Below, piece by piece: positions 1 through 13,017 of a DNA stretch of 64,000 bases (the first letter of the stretch is position 1; each line of letters opens with the position of its first letter). The notes under the pieces are model-generated. The model saw nothing but the letters and a program-made list of their open reading frames with translations. It did not search any database and was not told the origin of the DNA. The DNA is from Ehretia macrophylla (taxonomy: Eukaryota; Streptophyta; Magnoliopsida; Boraginales; Ehretiaceae). The stretch covers positions 1,969,501 to 2,033,500 of the forward strand of contig CM075768.1 of assembly GCA_037974665.1 (NCBI GenBank), given 5' to 3'. The position numbers and the translations under genes were made by a program.

Positions 1-626
1 TTGGCTAAGTGTTGATCACTTCCACACCTCAAGCATCTCCCAGACTTCCTCCAACATTGAGCTTCAGTGTGCCTCTTTTTCTTGCAATGATTACATGTAA
101 TTGGTTGAGAGGTGACTGTGGTAATAGGCTGTAATCTAGTAACAACTGGATTCTTCTGTTGTGGCTGTACAACACGTGGTCCAATCTAAATGTCCTCACT
201 GGTAGTCTACCCTTGTGTCTCTTGGCACTTTAGGCATTGCTTGGCTTTATGTTGATTACCACCACCGCCTTTACACTTCCCTTCAAAGGGGCCTTGAGTT
301 CCAGGGGTAACTAAATCACTTTGACTAATCCTCTCAATAGGTAACCCATCTAAGCTCTGAACTTGACTTGGCTGACTTGACCCAGCCATTTCCTCTTTTT
401 TTCCCTTTCTCCGCTATTGTTATAGCGAAAAGGGCCTCACCGTAAGTAGAGAATTGTAGAAGAGTCAAGTTGTCTCGAATCTCTGGCCTCAACCCTTGAA
501 TAAACCTCTGGATCCTCTTTTCGGTAGTTTGTACAATCTCCAAAGCATAATATGATAATTGAGTAAACCAGGCTTCATACTGTCAACGGTTAAATCTTCT
601 TGTTTGAAAGTCATGAATTCATTCTT
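1..626 (-). pseudogene. Gag remnant of an older chromovirus, cut by window edge
   Basis: Minus-strand translation gives the end of the retrotransposon Gag domain (QYEAWFTQLS, then RIQRFIQGL) followed by a nucleocapsid zinc knuckle. The knuckle at 54-95 reads C-x2-C-x4-H-x4-C with all four ligands present. A second one (CLRCGSDQH) runs off the left edge. The frame slips once near 583, where one base of the expected GTTGACCAG is missing, so the protein is broken. Gag would package the element's RNA in cytoplasmic particles. The sequence is close to the Gag of elements A and F, so it is probably a related minus-strand copy. The upstream limit near 626 is approximate. Confidence 0.75.
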
Positions 627-975
627 TCGGAGCCTTCCCACGATTACAAGAGTTCTTCCGACCATTCTTACTTCACCAAAAGAAGTACTCCATAATATGA
701 TATGAATGTATACAATTATGTTACATGAGGTGCTAGCAAGCATGCATTTATATAACCCTATTATAGAAAAGTGATTATAACCTAATGCATAATTATCATG
801 TAATACAATATTATCAACTAATGTGCAACCTAGCATATAGAGATTAATAGTAACATAACAAACACTTAAAACATGTAATGTACATGGATTACATAGGCAC
901 GTTGATCACATACAACACATTATTCACATTTGGTTCACATTAGATTCACTTAACATATAATACATGTGCACGTAC
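627..975. other. AT-rich filler with no recognisable gene
   Basis: This stretch lies between the Gag remnant and the first LTR base of element A. It resembles the AT-rich leader found upstream of gag in the other elements, but I could not align it to any of them. No supported reading frame or repeat is visible. Confidence 0.4.
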
Positions 976-1589
976 TGTAACGGTCCGAACCCAACCCTAC
1001 ACTATATGTCAAGTCCAGACCCGGTATACGGACAAAGTCTTCTCTGTACTGTGGACTAACTAGTACATGCAAATAATCACATTCAACCTCCAATCTACAA
1101 CCAAATTCCTCATACAAACCCATCCTTCAATCTCAACATAACCAAAAAACTCCTCAAGGCCATCCGAGCCTTAGAACTAAACAAGAATATATCATACAAG
1201 CATGCAAGACATGTTTATAGCAACTTTAAAACATAACTTATTTGTCTTACCACTTTAATTATAATTACAAGTCATTCTTATAGGTTAAGTTCAACAATCA
1301 ACCTATTTAGCACACAAGTATGTAACCGAAAATAGTAAGGTCTATTATCAGTTATTATATGCCAACTACTATACTACCGAGCCATACAAGATTACAACTT
1401 TGTTACAACTATCAAATCTAACACCAATACATACAAGACCACAATGGCCTCAAAATGAACAACAAACAACATATTCACATAGTCTGCACATAACATCCAA
1501 CCTCGACACATAATAATCATGGAAGCTGATCTACTTGTACTTCTTCCTTTTCTCCTATAGCTACCAATTGGGGATTCACCTCAACCTTT

Positions 1590-1638
1590 CCTGAAACATG
1601 TTAAATGATGAGTGAGCAACAAAGTTGCCCAGCGAGGG
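1590..1638 (-). promoter_or_regulatory. LTR core hairpin and TTTCAGG box (element A)
   Basis: On the sense (minus) strand, CCCTCGCTG leads into a stem-loop and then CTCAC and GTTTCAGG. Plus-strand arms are GAGCAAC (1614-1620) and GTTGCCC (1624-1630) around AAA. As RNA the arms pair over 7 bp with one G.U. The same arrangement sits in the right-hand LTR at 11442-11490. It occupies the position where C-family LTRs have a TATA box, so a core-promoter or 5'-leader role is inferred. Confidence 0.55.
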
Positions 1639-2097
1639 AGGAGATACAATAAGCCAGGGTGTTTTCGCAAATGGTTTTCGTGCAATGCAACAAAAACAAT
1701 AACATAAGTAACATAATAAAACAAGCTAGTTGAACAAGTATTTAAACACATTCTAAAAAGGATACGGTTCATCTTCTTGTCTTCAATCTCGAACCACGAG
1801 CCATGATCTTCAAGCAAATGCCAGCAAACCCCTTTATTCCTCCAAATGGGGTACTCCGTATGTACCCCGATCCAACGACACATTTTTCCCAAGGTAGGTC
1901 TATATGCCTTAGCGAGGTGAACCATGCCTCTAGGGTAGTAGAGTATACTTAGCAAGAAAGGGAATAGGCACCATGGTAGTCGAGCTAGACCGACAACCCG
2001 ATACTACTCAGAGTTTCTCGACACTACCATGTCCAAGAAAGTTGTACAACCCCCAAGTCATGATCACGAGAACCAAGATTATCAAATATCACATATG

Positions 2098-2121
2098 AGG
2101 GATGACAAAGTAGGCTGCCCT
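2098..2121 (-). promoter_or_regulatory. CTACTTT-loop motif (element A 3' LTR)
   Basis: The plus strand has GACAAAGTAGGCTG between AGGG and CCCT arms. The core ACAAAGTAGG is the constant part found in most LTR families here. Pairing is weaker in this copy than in K or F. Function unknown. Confidence 0.45.
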
Positions 2122-3507
2122 TGCAGTTAATCATAATATAAACTTTTACACATGAATTAATCGTATAACATAAAGGGGCAAATATCATATTTTTCCACAA
2201 AACTCTACAAATAGCTTGAGTATACCTTAGACATGCATTTAGACACATGACAAGCAACAACAAGCTCATAGAAGCACTAAAGCAACCAAATCTCACATTT
2301 TCCCCTTTGAAAACTAGCCAATTCTACTTCCATACGCAATTCAAGGTTCCAATTCTAAAAACCAACCATACTACATCGCTAACAATACCAAAAGACACCT
2401 ATCCAAGCCCTGAAAACTCGCTTTGGAGTCAAAAGCTCGAGAAGGCCCCGAGTAGGTTTTAACTATAACTACCCTACCGGCCCTCAAATTAATGCAACGA
2501 AAGCACAAAAAGTTCTTCCATGCCCCGTAGATACCTAATACAAGGTTCAATTGCGCCCGAATTACGTTTTACGAAAAACCCCCTTTTTAATTTTTGCTAA
2601 ATTCGCATTTTAACTCAATTTGGGATAAATTAACTACACGTGAACATTTAACTTGTTTCAATAACATCTAGAGCATCTATAGGTAGCATCAATTAAATAT
2701 AACTAGCAACCTAAAGCCAAACCCTAATGTTAGGCACTATTCATTATTTTTTTCATATAATTCAAGCATTCAACTATGGAAATAGCTATTAAACTACTCA
2801 AGCATGGTCTATATATCATGTAAAGCATGTATATCACAATATTTAGGCAATTCAATAGCTATAATCAACAAATCACAAAATCTCAAAAGTTGACATAAGC
2901 TTTAAAATGCTACAAATGCCAACTCCCTCACTTGTACAAGGTTTAGGCTAGTTGTAGATGCTCCTAAGTGTTCCAAAAATCCTTCTAATCCCAAGCTAGG
3001 AAGCCAAGATGCAAAGATTGAAGAGTTTTTCTCCTTCTTTCTTCTCCTTGTGGCTGACGGGTAAGGGGGACTTTTTGGGTATTTTTGCTTTATTTTATGA
3101 GTATTATGCTTGTATATGTATTGTTATGTATACATATTATATGTATGTTATGTTATATTAAGTCAATTGCTAGTATATCTTAGTCCAACTTAGTTAAAAA
3201 CTCCAATTAAATGTTAATTAGTTAAATTCTAACACTATTATAATGTTTCACTATTCCTACGAACCAAGTTTCATTTTCCTAATGTGTGTTCCCAACCTCC
3301 AAAGCTCAAAACCTCAAGTTCCCGATTTCTCTTATAAGTTTTACTATCTATGAAAAATATCAATTCGAGCAAATTAAACAATCAATTTTTTTATGAATAG
3401 TAGCCACTAATAAAGCATATAATCAAGAAAAAGAAATGCACATTGAAATGCTCAAAGAGATATGAAATAGTTATGTATGAACGTGATGAGATATCTCGGG
3501 CGTCACA

Positions 3508-3543
3508 TCCTCTCCCCCTTAAACTAATTGCGTCTACGCAATT
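3508..3543 (-). other. Polypurine tract and adjoining inverted repeat (element A)
   Basis: The minus strand reads TTTAAGGGGGAGAGGA directly against the LTR, a typical plus-strand DNA primer (PPT). Just before it is a perfect 7-bp inverted repeat, AATTGCG (3526-3532) and CGCAATT (3537-3543), with a 4-nt loop. Confidence 0.85.
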
Positions 3544-3585
3544 CTTACATGATTCGGCAAATAACTCGGGGTATTTGTCTCTTAT

Positions 3586-4860
3586 CTAGTCGTCTCGTTC
3601 CCAAGTGGCATCCTCAACTCCATGATGATCCCAAAGAACTTTCACCATCAGAATGCTTTTAGTTCTGAGCTCCTGAACCTTTCTATCCACAATCCGAAGA
3701 GGCTTCTCTACATAGGTCAAAGTCTCATTGATCTCCAACGGCTTCGGCTCCAGAATATGCGAAGGATCTGGCTGGTACTTCCTCAACATTGACACATGGA
3801 ATACATCATGCAATTTGCCTAAACTCGGAGGTAATGCCAACCTGTAAGCCAAATCACCAACTTTCTTGATAATCTCAAACGGTCCCATATATCTAGGACT
3901 GAGCTTACCTCCCTTACCATGTCGAATCAGGCCCTTACGCGGGGAGACTTTCAAGAATACATGATCACCTACTACAAACTTAAGTCACATCAGTGTCTAT
4001 CAGCATAATTCTTCTGTCAACTCTGAGCTGTAAGCATTCTTCTCTGAATAAGTTTTACATTATCAACCATTTTGATAATCTCATGTAGAATAGCTGGGTC
4101 AACAGTTTTCATTTCTTCTACTTCATCCCAATACAACAGGGATCTACATTTACACTCGAAAAGTGCCTCATAGGGTGCCATACCAATAGTGGCCTGATAA
4201 CTATTATTATACGCAAACTCTGCTAGTGGCAAATACATTTCCCAACTTTTACCGAAATCTAAAATACAAGCTCGCAACATGTCCTCCAATATCCTGATAG
4301 TCATCTCAGACTGGCCATCTGTCTGCAGGTAGTATGCAGTGCTAAAGCTCAAATTAGTCCCCAAAGCTTTCTGTAGTTTATGCCATAACTGTGATGTAAA
4401 CCTAGGATCTCTGTTTAACACTATACTAGTTGGAGCCCTGTGCAGTCTCACAATGTTTTCAATATACAGCTCAACTAGTTTATCAAGATTGTCCATCTTC
4501 TTTGTAGCAATGAAATGTGAAGTTTTCGTCAATCTATCAACCACAACCCATATAGAATCATTATCTCGTAGCGATCTCAGCAAATCAGACACAAAATCCA
4601 TAGTAACCTGATCCCATTTCCATACAAGAATCTCTAATGGTTGCAACAATCCTGCATATCTCTGATGTTCAGCTTTAACCTTTTGGCAAGTCAAACATTT
4701 AGCCACATAGTCAGCTATTTCTCTCTTCATATTGTTCTACCAGAAGCTTTCTTTCAAGTCCCTGTACATCTTGGTACGACTAGGGTGGATAGTGTATTTA
4801 GTGCTGTGTGCCTTAACAAGAATTTCATTCTTCACGGCTGAACTACTAAGAATGTGAATT
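3586..4860 (-). pseudogene. Integrase with chromodomain, element A (inactive)
   Basis: Integrase inserts the cDNA into host DNA. Visible in order are part of the HHCC zinc domain (HPSRTKMYRDL ... CLTCQ), the DDE core, the GPY/F module (YMGPFEIIKK) and a chromodomain ending VLWDHHGVEDATWE. The first core Asp is present (TMDFV). The second is lost: the usual SDRD reads LNRD, so the catalytic Asp is Asn. The final Glu remains (DGQSE), and HPQ has become YLQ. A stop replaces a Trp codon within the zinc domain near 4739, and the C-terminal part is separated from the core between 3955 and 4016. The chromodomain would direct insertion to heterochromatin. Confidence 0.88.
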
Positions 4861-6470
4861 CTATTTTTTATACTTGAGTAACCCATCATCTTGTAGCTTG
4901 AAATTGGACTCTCCTCCTTTTGACTTCTCTAGAATCTTCAATAACTGAGGATCGGATTGTTGTGCTTCCTTGATTCTAGACAACAGTAAAGACTGAATTT
5001 GTAGGCTTGCAAACTGAATACCTGTTTCTGAAGCCTCCGGTTTCCACAGACACAACTCCTCCATAGTTTCCCAATTCTTTAGAATCAGACTTGCCATAGT
5101 ATTCTTCCGGCTCAATGCATTTGCAACAGTGTTAGCTTTGCCTGGCAAGTAGCTAATAGTACAACTATAATCATTCAACTACTCTAGACAGCGCCTTTGC
5201 CCCATATTAAAATCTTTTTGAGAAAATAGATATTTCAAACTTTTATGATCAGTAAATATTTCAAATTTATTACCCCACAAGTAATGTCGCCATTTCTTTA
5301 AAGCAAAGACAATAGCAGCAAGCTCAATATCATGTGTAGGATAATTAAGTTCATAGGGCTTCAATTTTCTCGAGGCATAAGCTATCACCTTACCATTTTG
5401 CATAAGAACATAGCCCAAACCTTCTTTCAAAGCATCACTATAAATCACCATATTATCAGTCCCCTCAAGCAGTACAAGAATAGGAGCAATGGTAAGCCTC
5501 TTCCTCAGTTTCTGAAAACTCGTTTCACATTTGTCATCCCAGTTATACGTGGTTTTCTTTTGAGTTAAGTCAATGGTCTAGCAATTTTAGAAAAGTCCTT
5601 AACAAATCTCCTATATTAACCAGCCAACCCTAGGAAACTACGAACCTCCGTAATAGTTTCGGGTCTTTTCCATGACATCACTACCTCAATTTTCACAGGA
5701 TCAACAGAAATTCCCTCATGTGAGAATATATGGCCTTAAAAGGCAACCTATCTCAACCAGAACTCACACTTGATGAATTTAGCAAATAATTTATGTTCCT
5801 GCAAGGTATGTAACATAATTCTCAAATGTTTGTCATGCTCTGCCTCAGACTTTGAGTACACTAGTATATCATCGATAAAAATCATAACAAACTGATCAAG
5901 GTATGGTCTAAACACCCTTTGTATCAAGTCCATAAAGACGGCTGAGGCATTTGTCAATCCAAATGGCAATACAACAAATTCATAGTTGTCGTACCTGGTT
6001 CTAAAAGCAGTCTTGGGCACATCCTCTTTTTGGATTCTCAACTGGTAATAGCCTTGTCTCAAATCAAATTTAGAATATACAATAGCACCTTGCAACTAGT
6101 CAAACAATTCCTTAATCAATTGCAATGGATATTTATTTTTTCACAGTCACTTGATTGAGACCCCGATAATCAATACACAGCCGTAGAGTGCCATCTTTCT
6201 TCTTTACAAACAACACAGGAGTACCCCATGGTGAAAAACTAGGCTATATAAATCCTTTTTCAAGTAAGCCTTGCAGCTGAATTTTCAACTCCTACAACTC
6301 AAGGGAAGCCATTCTATATGGGGTTCTAGATCTATATTAGTTCCTACCAACAGATCAATTACTAATTCTATTTCTCGATTAGGTGGTAACCCAAGCAATT
6401 CTTTAGGAAATATACCCGAAAAGTCCTCTACAACAGGTACCTCATTCAATTTCAGTTTATCTCCAGGCTA
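4861..6470 (-). pseudogene. Reverse transcriptase and RNase H, element A (inactive)
   Basis: RT copies RNA to DNA and RNase H removes the RNA strand. RT motifs seen are [19 protein letters not shown] and FIDDILVYS (5748-6095), so the active-site Asp pair survives. RNase H shows [27 protein letters not shown] (5179-5451) and then VANALSRK (4861-5178), where the usual Asp of VADALSR is Asn. Stops and frame changes separate the pieces, notably near 5178, 5570 and 6100. The N-terminal RT and the linker from protease extend to about 6470. Confidence 0.87.
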
Positions 6471-6960
6471 ATTAATTAAATAAGCTAGATATGCTTCACA
6501 ACCTTTGCTTAACATTTTTGTAGCTTTAATGGAAGAAATAATGCGAGTCCTTGTGGATTTTCGACTTCCAACAATTTTAATGACAGGTTGTTCAAGTATT
6601 TCTAAGGTTACAATTTTTCTTCTACAATCCAGGTAAGTATAGTACTAACCCAACCAATCTATCCCCAGAATGACCTCAAAGTCTCGGAAAGGTAGGATAA
6701 TTAAATCAACAGGATACATGCGCCCCTCAATGCAAATATCACGGTTTTTACACACAGACCCCATAATGAATTTCGTACTCATATGATTGCCTACTTCAAC
6801 TTTATATGGCAGTTTATCAACTTTTAACGCAGTAGATTATGCACACATAGGAGTGATAAAAGAATGTGTGGCCCCGATGTCAATCAAAACTACTACTAGC
6901 TGATTATTGATAAGAAAACATACCTTCTACCACCACTGTCGTATATGGAAGCTCCTCCTG
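6471..6960 (-). pseudogene. Aspartic protease, element A (inactive)
   Basis: The minus strand encodes LIDIGATHSFITPMC near 6844-6890, the retropepsin active-site segment. The usual D-S/T-G triad reads D-I-G. A later VILGIDWL block is the second conserved protease strand. Stop codons follow ITPMCA and the DWLG segment. Protease would cut the Gag-Pol precursor. Confidence 0.8.
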
Positions 6961-7001
6961 GTCTAGAGCAAATACTCATGCCTGGCCTCGTGGAACTGGA
7001 G

Positions 7002-7235
7002 CTACACTTGAAGCTCTGGTCTGAGCACTCTGGCCGGATGTCTGACCCTATCCTTGCTTAAACCTGGGGCAATCTCTAGTCTTATACTGGTCGCTACCAC
7101 AACCAATGCATCGGCCCAACTTTCTCCAACACTCGGCCTCTGTATGGCCTTTACGATTACGATGAATACACTACTAGTTTTTCTTTGGAGCAGTGCCTCC
7201 CGTAGGGGCTCTATAAGTGGATATAGCAGTGCTAC
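7002..7235 (-). pseudogene. Gag C-terminus with decayed zinc knuckles, element A
   Basis: Two nucleocapsid knuckles are recognisable between about 7064 and 7170. The first reads CIHRNRKGHTEAEC, so its second Cys is Arg. The second reads CIGCGSDQYKTRDC, so its His is Tyr. The rest of gag continues at 9537 beyond the inserted solo LTR. TSD copy GCTAC occupies 7231-7235. Confidence 0.75.
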
Positions 7236-7782
7236 TGTCACGCCCCGACCCGACCACGCAAAAGGCCAAGCCCGGACCCGACACACGGACGGAGTCTCCT
7301 CTGTACCGTGGACGTTCCGAAAACCCTACATTCAACATAATACTCGCGAAAACCATTATAAACATTTGAAACAAACCAACTTTCTTTTAAAACATACATA
7401 TTCTCATTAACAACTTTGCAAACCAAAAATGTCATGCATACTACACAAGTACTTATGCCACTAAGCAGTAAAGCCATTAGCATGCATTTCTTACTAGTTA
7501 CATGAGTATATCTTTACAACTTTACAATCCTTTAAACTTTTACAACATAAGACCATAAAGGCCTCAAAATAGAAACTACATACAAGGCTACAAGCCTCAA
7601 AATGAAGCGTCAACCAAGCATTAAACACATCAAGCATGGCCCGCACAAAAGTCTGGCAACCAACCACCAACTAAGCAAATAAGTGCTATCAAGGAAACAC
7701 CTCCACTTGCTCCTCATCCTCAATTACCTCAATAGGATCAGCTTCAACTACTTCTGTAAAAAATATGGTATAGAAAGGAATA

Positions 7783-7798
7783 AGCAAAAACTATTGCT
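7783..7798 (-). promoter_or_regulatory. LTR core hairpin (B1)
   Basis: Plus-strand arms AGCAA and TTGCT surround AAACTA, directly before CAGCGAGGG. Position and flanks match the core hairpin of the other LTRs, with a different stem sequence. Confidence 0.5.
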
Positions 7799-8239
7799 CA
7801 GCGAGGGTTATTGGTCTCAAGGACGGAGATGAGAGAAGAATGCAATGCAAATAGTCAGGCAATTCATTCAATTATCATATAGAGATACAAACAAAGCCAA
7901 CAACAAAACAAGACAAGCATTAAAACTATAAACACTCATTCAAATGATACGATTCACTTTCCACGAGCAACTTTCATTCACGAATTCGATGACGACGTGC
8001 CGGCCCAAACCACCTTATAACTTCAGTTTGGAATACCCCGGAAGTATCCATCAATTCTACGACCCAAATCTCCTTGGGAGGCAACCCAAGCGAGAAGGGA
8101 ATAGGACACGGAGCTAGAGCAACCAACACTGGCAACCCGAGGCTACCCAGAGAGGCCCATCACACCGCCCCTGACTCTATGAATGCAATACAATATACAA
8201 TGCAACAATCGAGCAATCGAGCAATAAAGCCACACGTGG

Positions 8240-8264
8240 GAGAATAACAAAGTAGGTTACTCTC
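8240..8264 (-). promoter_or_regulatory. CTACTTT-loop hairpin (B1)
   Basis: Plus strand GAGA-A-TAAC, loop AAAGTAG, GTTA-C-TCTC gives two 4-bp stems with one mismatch between them. The loop is the constant sequence seen in other families. Confidence 0.55.
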
Positions 8265-9536
8265 GGACGCAATAGCAACAGTTGATAACCATTTCAATCA
8301 GAATCAACTCTAGCAAGCACAACAAGCAATATTAAGCATTCTATAGGCATAACATCAAGAAAACAAACGAAATCACAAAATGACCCCAACTTTCAAAACG
8401 CTACTACTTTCAAACAAGCCACGAGTTTTGGAAACTGACTTCACCAATCCTCCTAGGTCACCATAAGGCACGTCTAAAGACCCCGAAACCCTACTTTACC
8501 CTAGAATTCACGGAAAGCTCCGATTTTTTCCTTTGCTCGTTTGAACTACAGCTACCCTAACCAAACACCCAACCATCACTATAACTGCACCAAAAGTGCT
8601 TCCATGGCCTCCCGAGACAATGCCATCACACAAAACGAGAAAACGCTAAACTCAACCTAAACGACCTCGACTTGTACCAAGGCATTTTTCCTCATTTTTC
8701 CATTACACAATCCAAACAAATCATGCATTTAGGCATTCTAGCATAACTAACATCTTTTCACGTCAACAGAACGCATAACGGAGCAACTTCATTGAAACGG
8801 GGGTTTACTATTCACAATTTACTATTCAATTATCAATTTAAATTGCAATTTCGATATTCAACTGTAGAAAATGCTAAAAAGCTATAAATACATGTTCTAC
8901 AATTGTCAAGGAACATTCTTTAAGCATAAAAACGATTAAAATAACAAACTACGGATAAAACCCAAAAATTTAAAGTTGATACATATAACTTTCAAATGCG
9001 CAAATAACGTGCTTCCCTCACCTTAGACACTCCTAGACGCTAGGAAAACCATGCTGGATGCCTCGGAAACAACCCCATGCAAGCTCACGCGAAGATTTGA
9101 AGTTTGGAAGTTGGAATTTTTTTTTTCTCTCCAAGTTTCGGCCAGCTCTATGTTCTGTTTTCAGCTTTGTTTTTTTTTTTTTTATTATTTTGCAATGTTA
9201 TATGCTTAAAAAGATGACAAGCCTTGGTTAAATGGTCAAGCCCTTGGTCAACTAACTTAAATTGGTCAATTTAGCCTATTTTATACATTTTAAAGCTAAA
9301 ATAACTAATGAAATTTTAATTCTAGCTAACAACCACTAAAACACTAAAAGTAAAACACTAAATACTAGTTTTCACTATTTGTTGAGGACTAGAAACCGCT
9401 CTCTAACTATCGCTCTCGATATGCAATGCACTTTGCGACAATAAAGAAGTAACAATTAAATCTCAAAGAATTTAAGAAAATAGAATTTTCAGAAAGATAA
9501 ACAAGAAAATTTCACATTCCGGGCTCAGGTATTACA

Positions 9537-10514
9537 GCTACCTTGCTGAGATCTAGCGGCAACAGGTCGGGTCTGGCTTTGTGGCTGGCTCTGAACTGGT
9601 CTTGCTTAAGATTGTGTCTGAACTGGTCCTAGGTAGCTCTGAGTCTGTCTCTGCTACTGAACTTGGATAGGCTGCTGATACTATCTCTGATAGCCCTGAC
9701 TTTGAGACTGATACTGTCGTTTACTCGGCTAACTAGACTCGGCCAACAAATCTGCCTTGCATTTCTCGAATCTCGATGCAGCCCTAACTGCTGCTGCATA
9801 ATTAGGAAAACCTTGCGAAGACAAATTAAGATGAATATCGCATCTCAAACCCCTGATAAATCTCTGAATTCTCATGTCCTCAGGCTGTACTAAAGCTGGC
9901 ACATAACGGGAGAGTCTAATAAATGTAGCCTCGTACTGATCAACAGTCATATTCCCCTGCCTCAGCGATATGAATTCTTCCTAATGTCATTAACGAGTTA
10001 CCACTGATACATACTTTTCCTTGAATTCCCATACAAAGTCAGCCCATGAATGTTGTACCCTCTCGGTATCCCATTTTTCCCTAACAGTTCGCCACCATTC
10101 CTCTGTATCACTCTCAAGCAAGAATACAAAATAAGTGATCTTTCTCTCATCATTACAGTTAAGTACAGTAACTAGTTTCTCAAATTTATTCAGCCACATT
10201 TCAAGTTTCATGTCATCCGGTTCCCCATAGAAATTAAATGACCCGTGATGTAGAAACCTATGAAGCAAATTACTCCCTATAGTTCCACTACCCTCAGCTC
10301 TAATTCCCGGATTACCTCTGCCAACTCTTGCTTGACCCTGCTGAGCTATTAACTAAGTCATAGTATTAATAGCAGTGGCCATTAAGGCCATAACCTGTGC
10401 ATTTGTTGGTTCCTGCCCTGGCGGAACATTCCCGGCTACCCCAGCATCCTGCCCAGGTACATCTTGCCTAGGAGCTTCCTCCTGCTACCTTCTCGGCCTT
10501 CCTCTCCTTATCTC
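9537..10514 (-). pseudogene. Gag N-terminal and central part, element A
   Basis: Reading leftwards, an arginine-rich start (RRGRPRR near 10500) leads to the Gag core. The core shows FNFYGEPDDMKLEMWLNKFE and EEWWRTVREKW (9990-10268), then MTVDQYEATFIRLSRYVP and IQRFIRGLR (9729-9950). This is the retrotransposon Gag family. The expected start codon appears to be ATA, there are stops near 10484 and 10354, and the frame is interrupted between 9950 and 9990. The rest lies at 7002-7235 across solo LTR B1. Confidence 0.82.
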
Positions 10515-10819
10515 AATACTAGAAGAGTCCAGTGTTATAACAGGAAAATAGATGAAACAAAAGATAACTTATTCATATTTCAAACACCTTGTGCATATAA
10601 GACAACATATAAAACACTTAACATGCATCATACATTAAACCTTCCATATTCACACAATATTATACAATAGAAACTTCTTTTACATGCTAGCATGTTCTTC
10701 ACTTAAACAATTATTCACTTAGACAATTAAAGAATCACATAGTCACGCAATTCAACTTTCACATAAAGACCTCTACCCCACATACCGAGGAACTTAACCT
10801 GGCTTCATGCATTCAAATA

Positions 10820-10831
10820 GCTCTGATACCA
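10820..10831 (-). other. Primer-binding site, element A
   Basis: The minus strand reads TGGTATCAGAGC, complementary to the 3' end of plant initiator tRNA-Met. It lies 6 nt inside the 5' LTR. Confidence 0.9.
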
Positions 10832-10837
10832 CCTAAA

Positions 10838-13017
10838 TGTAACGCCTCGAACTCAACCCCACGCTATGGGTCAAATCCGGACCCGGTACACGGACAGAGT
10901 CTCCTCTGTACCATGGACTAATTGGTACCTGCAAATAATCACATTCAACCCCCAATCTACAACCAAATTTCTCATACAAACCCATCCTTCAAAGTCAACA
11001 TAACCAACAAACTCCTCAAGGCCATCCGAGCCTTGGAACTCAACAAGAATATATCATACAAGCATGCAAAACATGTTTATAGCAACTTTAAAACATAACT
11101 TACTTGTCTTACCACTCTAATTATAATTACAAGTCATTCTTATAGGTTAAGTTCAACAATCAACCTACTTAGCACACAAGCATATAACTGAAAGCAGTAA
11201 GGTCTATTATCAGTTATTACATGCCAACTACTATACTATCGAGCCATACAAGATTACATCTTTGTTACAACTATCAAATCTAACACTAATACCAAGGGTC
11301 TCAAAATCAACAACAAACAACATCTTCACATAGTCTGCACATAACATCCAACCTCAGCACACAAGTAATCACGGAAGCTGATCTACTTGTACTTCTTCCT
11401 CTTCTCCTATAACTACCAGCTGGGGATTCACCTCAGCCTCTCCTGAAACATATTAAAAGATGAGTGAGCAACAAAGTTGCCCAGCAAGGGAGGGGATACA
11501 GTAAACCGGGGTGTGTTTTCACAAATGGTTTTCGTGCAATGCAACAAAGACAATAACATAAGTAACACAATAAAACAAGCTAGTTGAACAAGTACTTAAA
11601 CACATTCTAAAAAGGATACGGTTCATCTTCTTGTCTTCAATCTCGAATCACGAGCCATGATCTTCAAGCAAATGCCGACAAACCCCTTATTCCTCCAAAT
11701 GGGGTACTCCAGATATACCTCAATCTTACGACCCATATCTCCCGAGGTAGGTCCATATGCCCTAACGAGGTGAACTACGCCTCTGGGGTAATGGAGCATA
11801 CTCAGTGAGAAAGGGAATAAGCACCATGGTAGTCGAGCTAGACCGATAGCCCAATACTACCTGGAGTTTCTCAACACTACCACGTCTGAAAAGGTTGCGC
11901 AACCCCTGAGTCATGATCACGAGAACCAAGATTATCAAATATCACATATAAGGGACAAGAAAGTAGGCCGCCCTCACAGTTAATCACAATATAAACTTTT
12001 ACACATGAATTTACCGTATAACACAAAGGGGAAAATATCACATTTTTCCACAAAACTCTACAAATAGCTTGAACATACCTTAGACATGCATTTAGACACA
12101 TGACAAGCAACTACAAGCTCATACAAGCACTAAAGCAAACAAATCTCATATTTTCCCCTTTGACAACTAGCCAATTCTACTTCCATATGCAATTAAAGGT
12201 TCCAATTCTATAAACCAACCATATTATATCCCTAAGAATACCAAAAGACACCTATCCAAGCCTTGAAAACTTGCTTTGGAGTCAAAAGCTCGAGACGGCC
12301 CCGAGTAGGTTTTTACTACAACTACCCTAACTGGCCCTCAAATTAATGCAACAAAAGCACCAAAAGTTCTTCCATGCCCCGTAGATACCTAATCCAAGGT
12401 TCAATTGTGCCCGGATTACGTTTTACGAAAAAACCCTTTTTTAATATTTGCTAAATTCGCATTTTAACTCAATTTCAGGCAAATTAACTACACGTGAGCA
12501 TTTAACTAGTTTCAATAACATCTAGAGAACCTATAGGTAGCATCAATTCAATCTAACCAGGAACCTAAAGCCAAACCCTAATTTTAGACACTATCCATTG
12601 TCTATTTCATGTAATTCTAGCATTCAACCATGGAAATAGCTATTAAACTACTCAAGTATAGTCTATATATCATGTAAAGAATGTATATCGCAATATTTAG
12701 GCAATTCAATAACTATAATCAACAAATCACAAAATCTCAAAAGTTGACATAAACTTTAAAATGCTACAAATGCAAACTCCTTCACCTGTACAAAGTTTAG
12801 GCTAGTTGTAGATGCTCCTAAGTGATCCAAAAATCCTTCTAATCACAAGCTAGGAATCCAAGATGCAAAAATTAAAGAGATTTTCTCCTTGTGGTCGACG
12901 GGTAGGGGGGACGTTTTGGGTATTTTTTGCTTTGTTTTATGAGTATTATGCATGTATATATATTATATGTATGTTATGTTCTATCAAGTCAATTGCTAGT
13001 ATATCTTAGTCAAACTT
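10838..13017 (-). repeat. 5' LTR of element A, inner part
   Basis: It begins TGTAACGCC and aligns with 976-3188. It is split by solo LTR K. The last five bases (AACTT, 13013-13017) are one copy of K's target-site repeat. The core hairpin is at 11442-11490. Confidence 0.9.

Larger units (their letters stand above)
976..3507 (-). repeat. 3' LTR of element A
   Basis: It starts TGTAACGG and ends CGTCACA on the plus strand, the usual TG...CA ends, and adjoins a polypurine tract. It is about 2.53 kb and aligns along its length with 10838-13017 plus 15453-15700. It contains both shared LTR hairpins (1614-1630 and 2098-2121). Confidence 0.9.
7236..9536 (-). mobile_element. Solo LTR B1 inserted in gag of element A
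   Basis: It starts TGTCACGC and ends ATTACA and is flanked by perfect 5-bp copies of GCTAC (7231-7235, 9537-9541). No internal region is present, so it is a solo LTR left by LTR-LTR recombination. It shares long stretches with B2 and with the LTRs of element D (for example the segment around ACGTGCCGGC), so it belongs to the same family. Frames inside it are not protein-coding. Confidence 0.93.

Noticed and set aside
10820..10831. tRNA-Met matches at primer sites considered as tRNA genes
   Set aside because: Only 12 nt match and no cloverleaf surrounds any of them; they are primer-binding sites next to LTRs.
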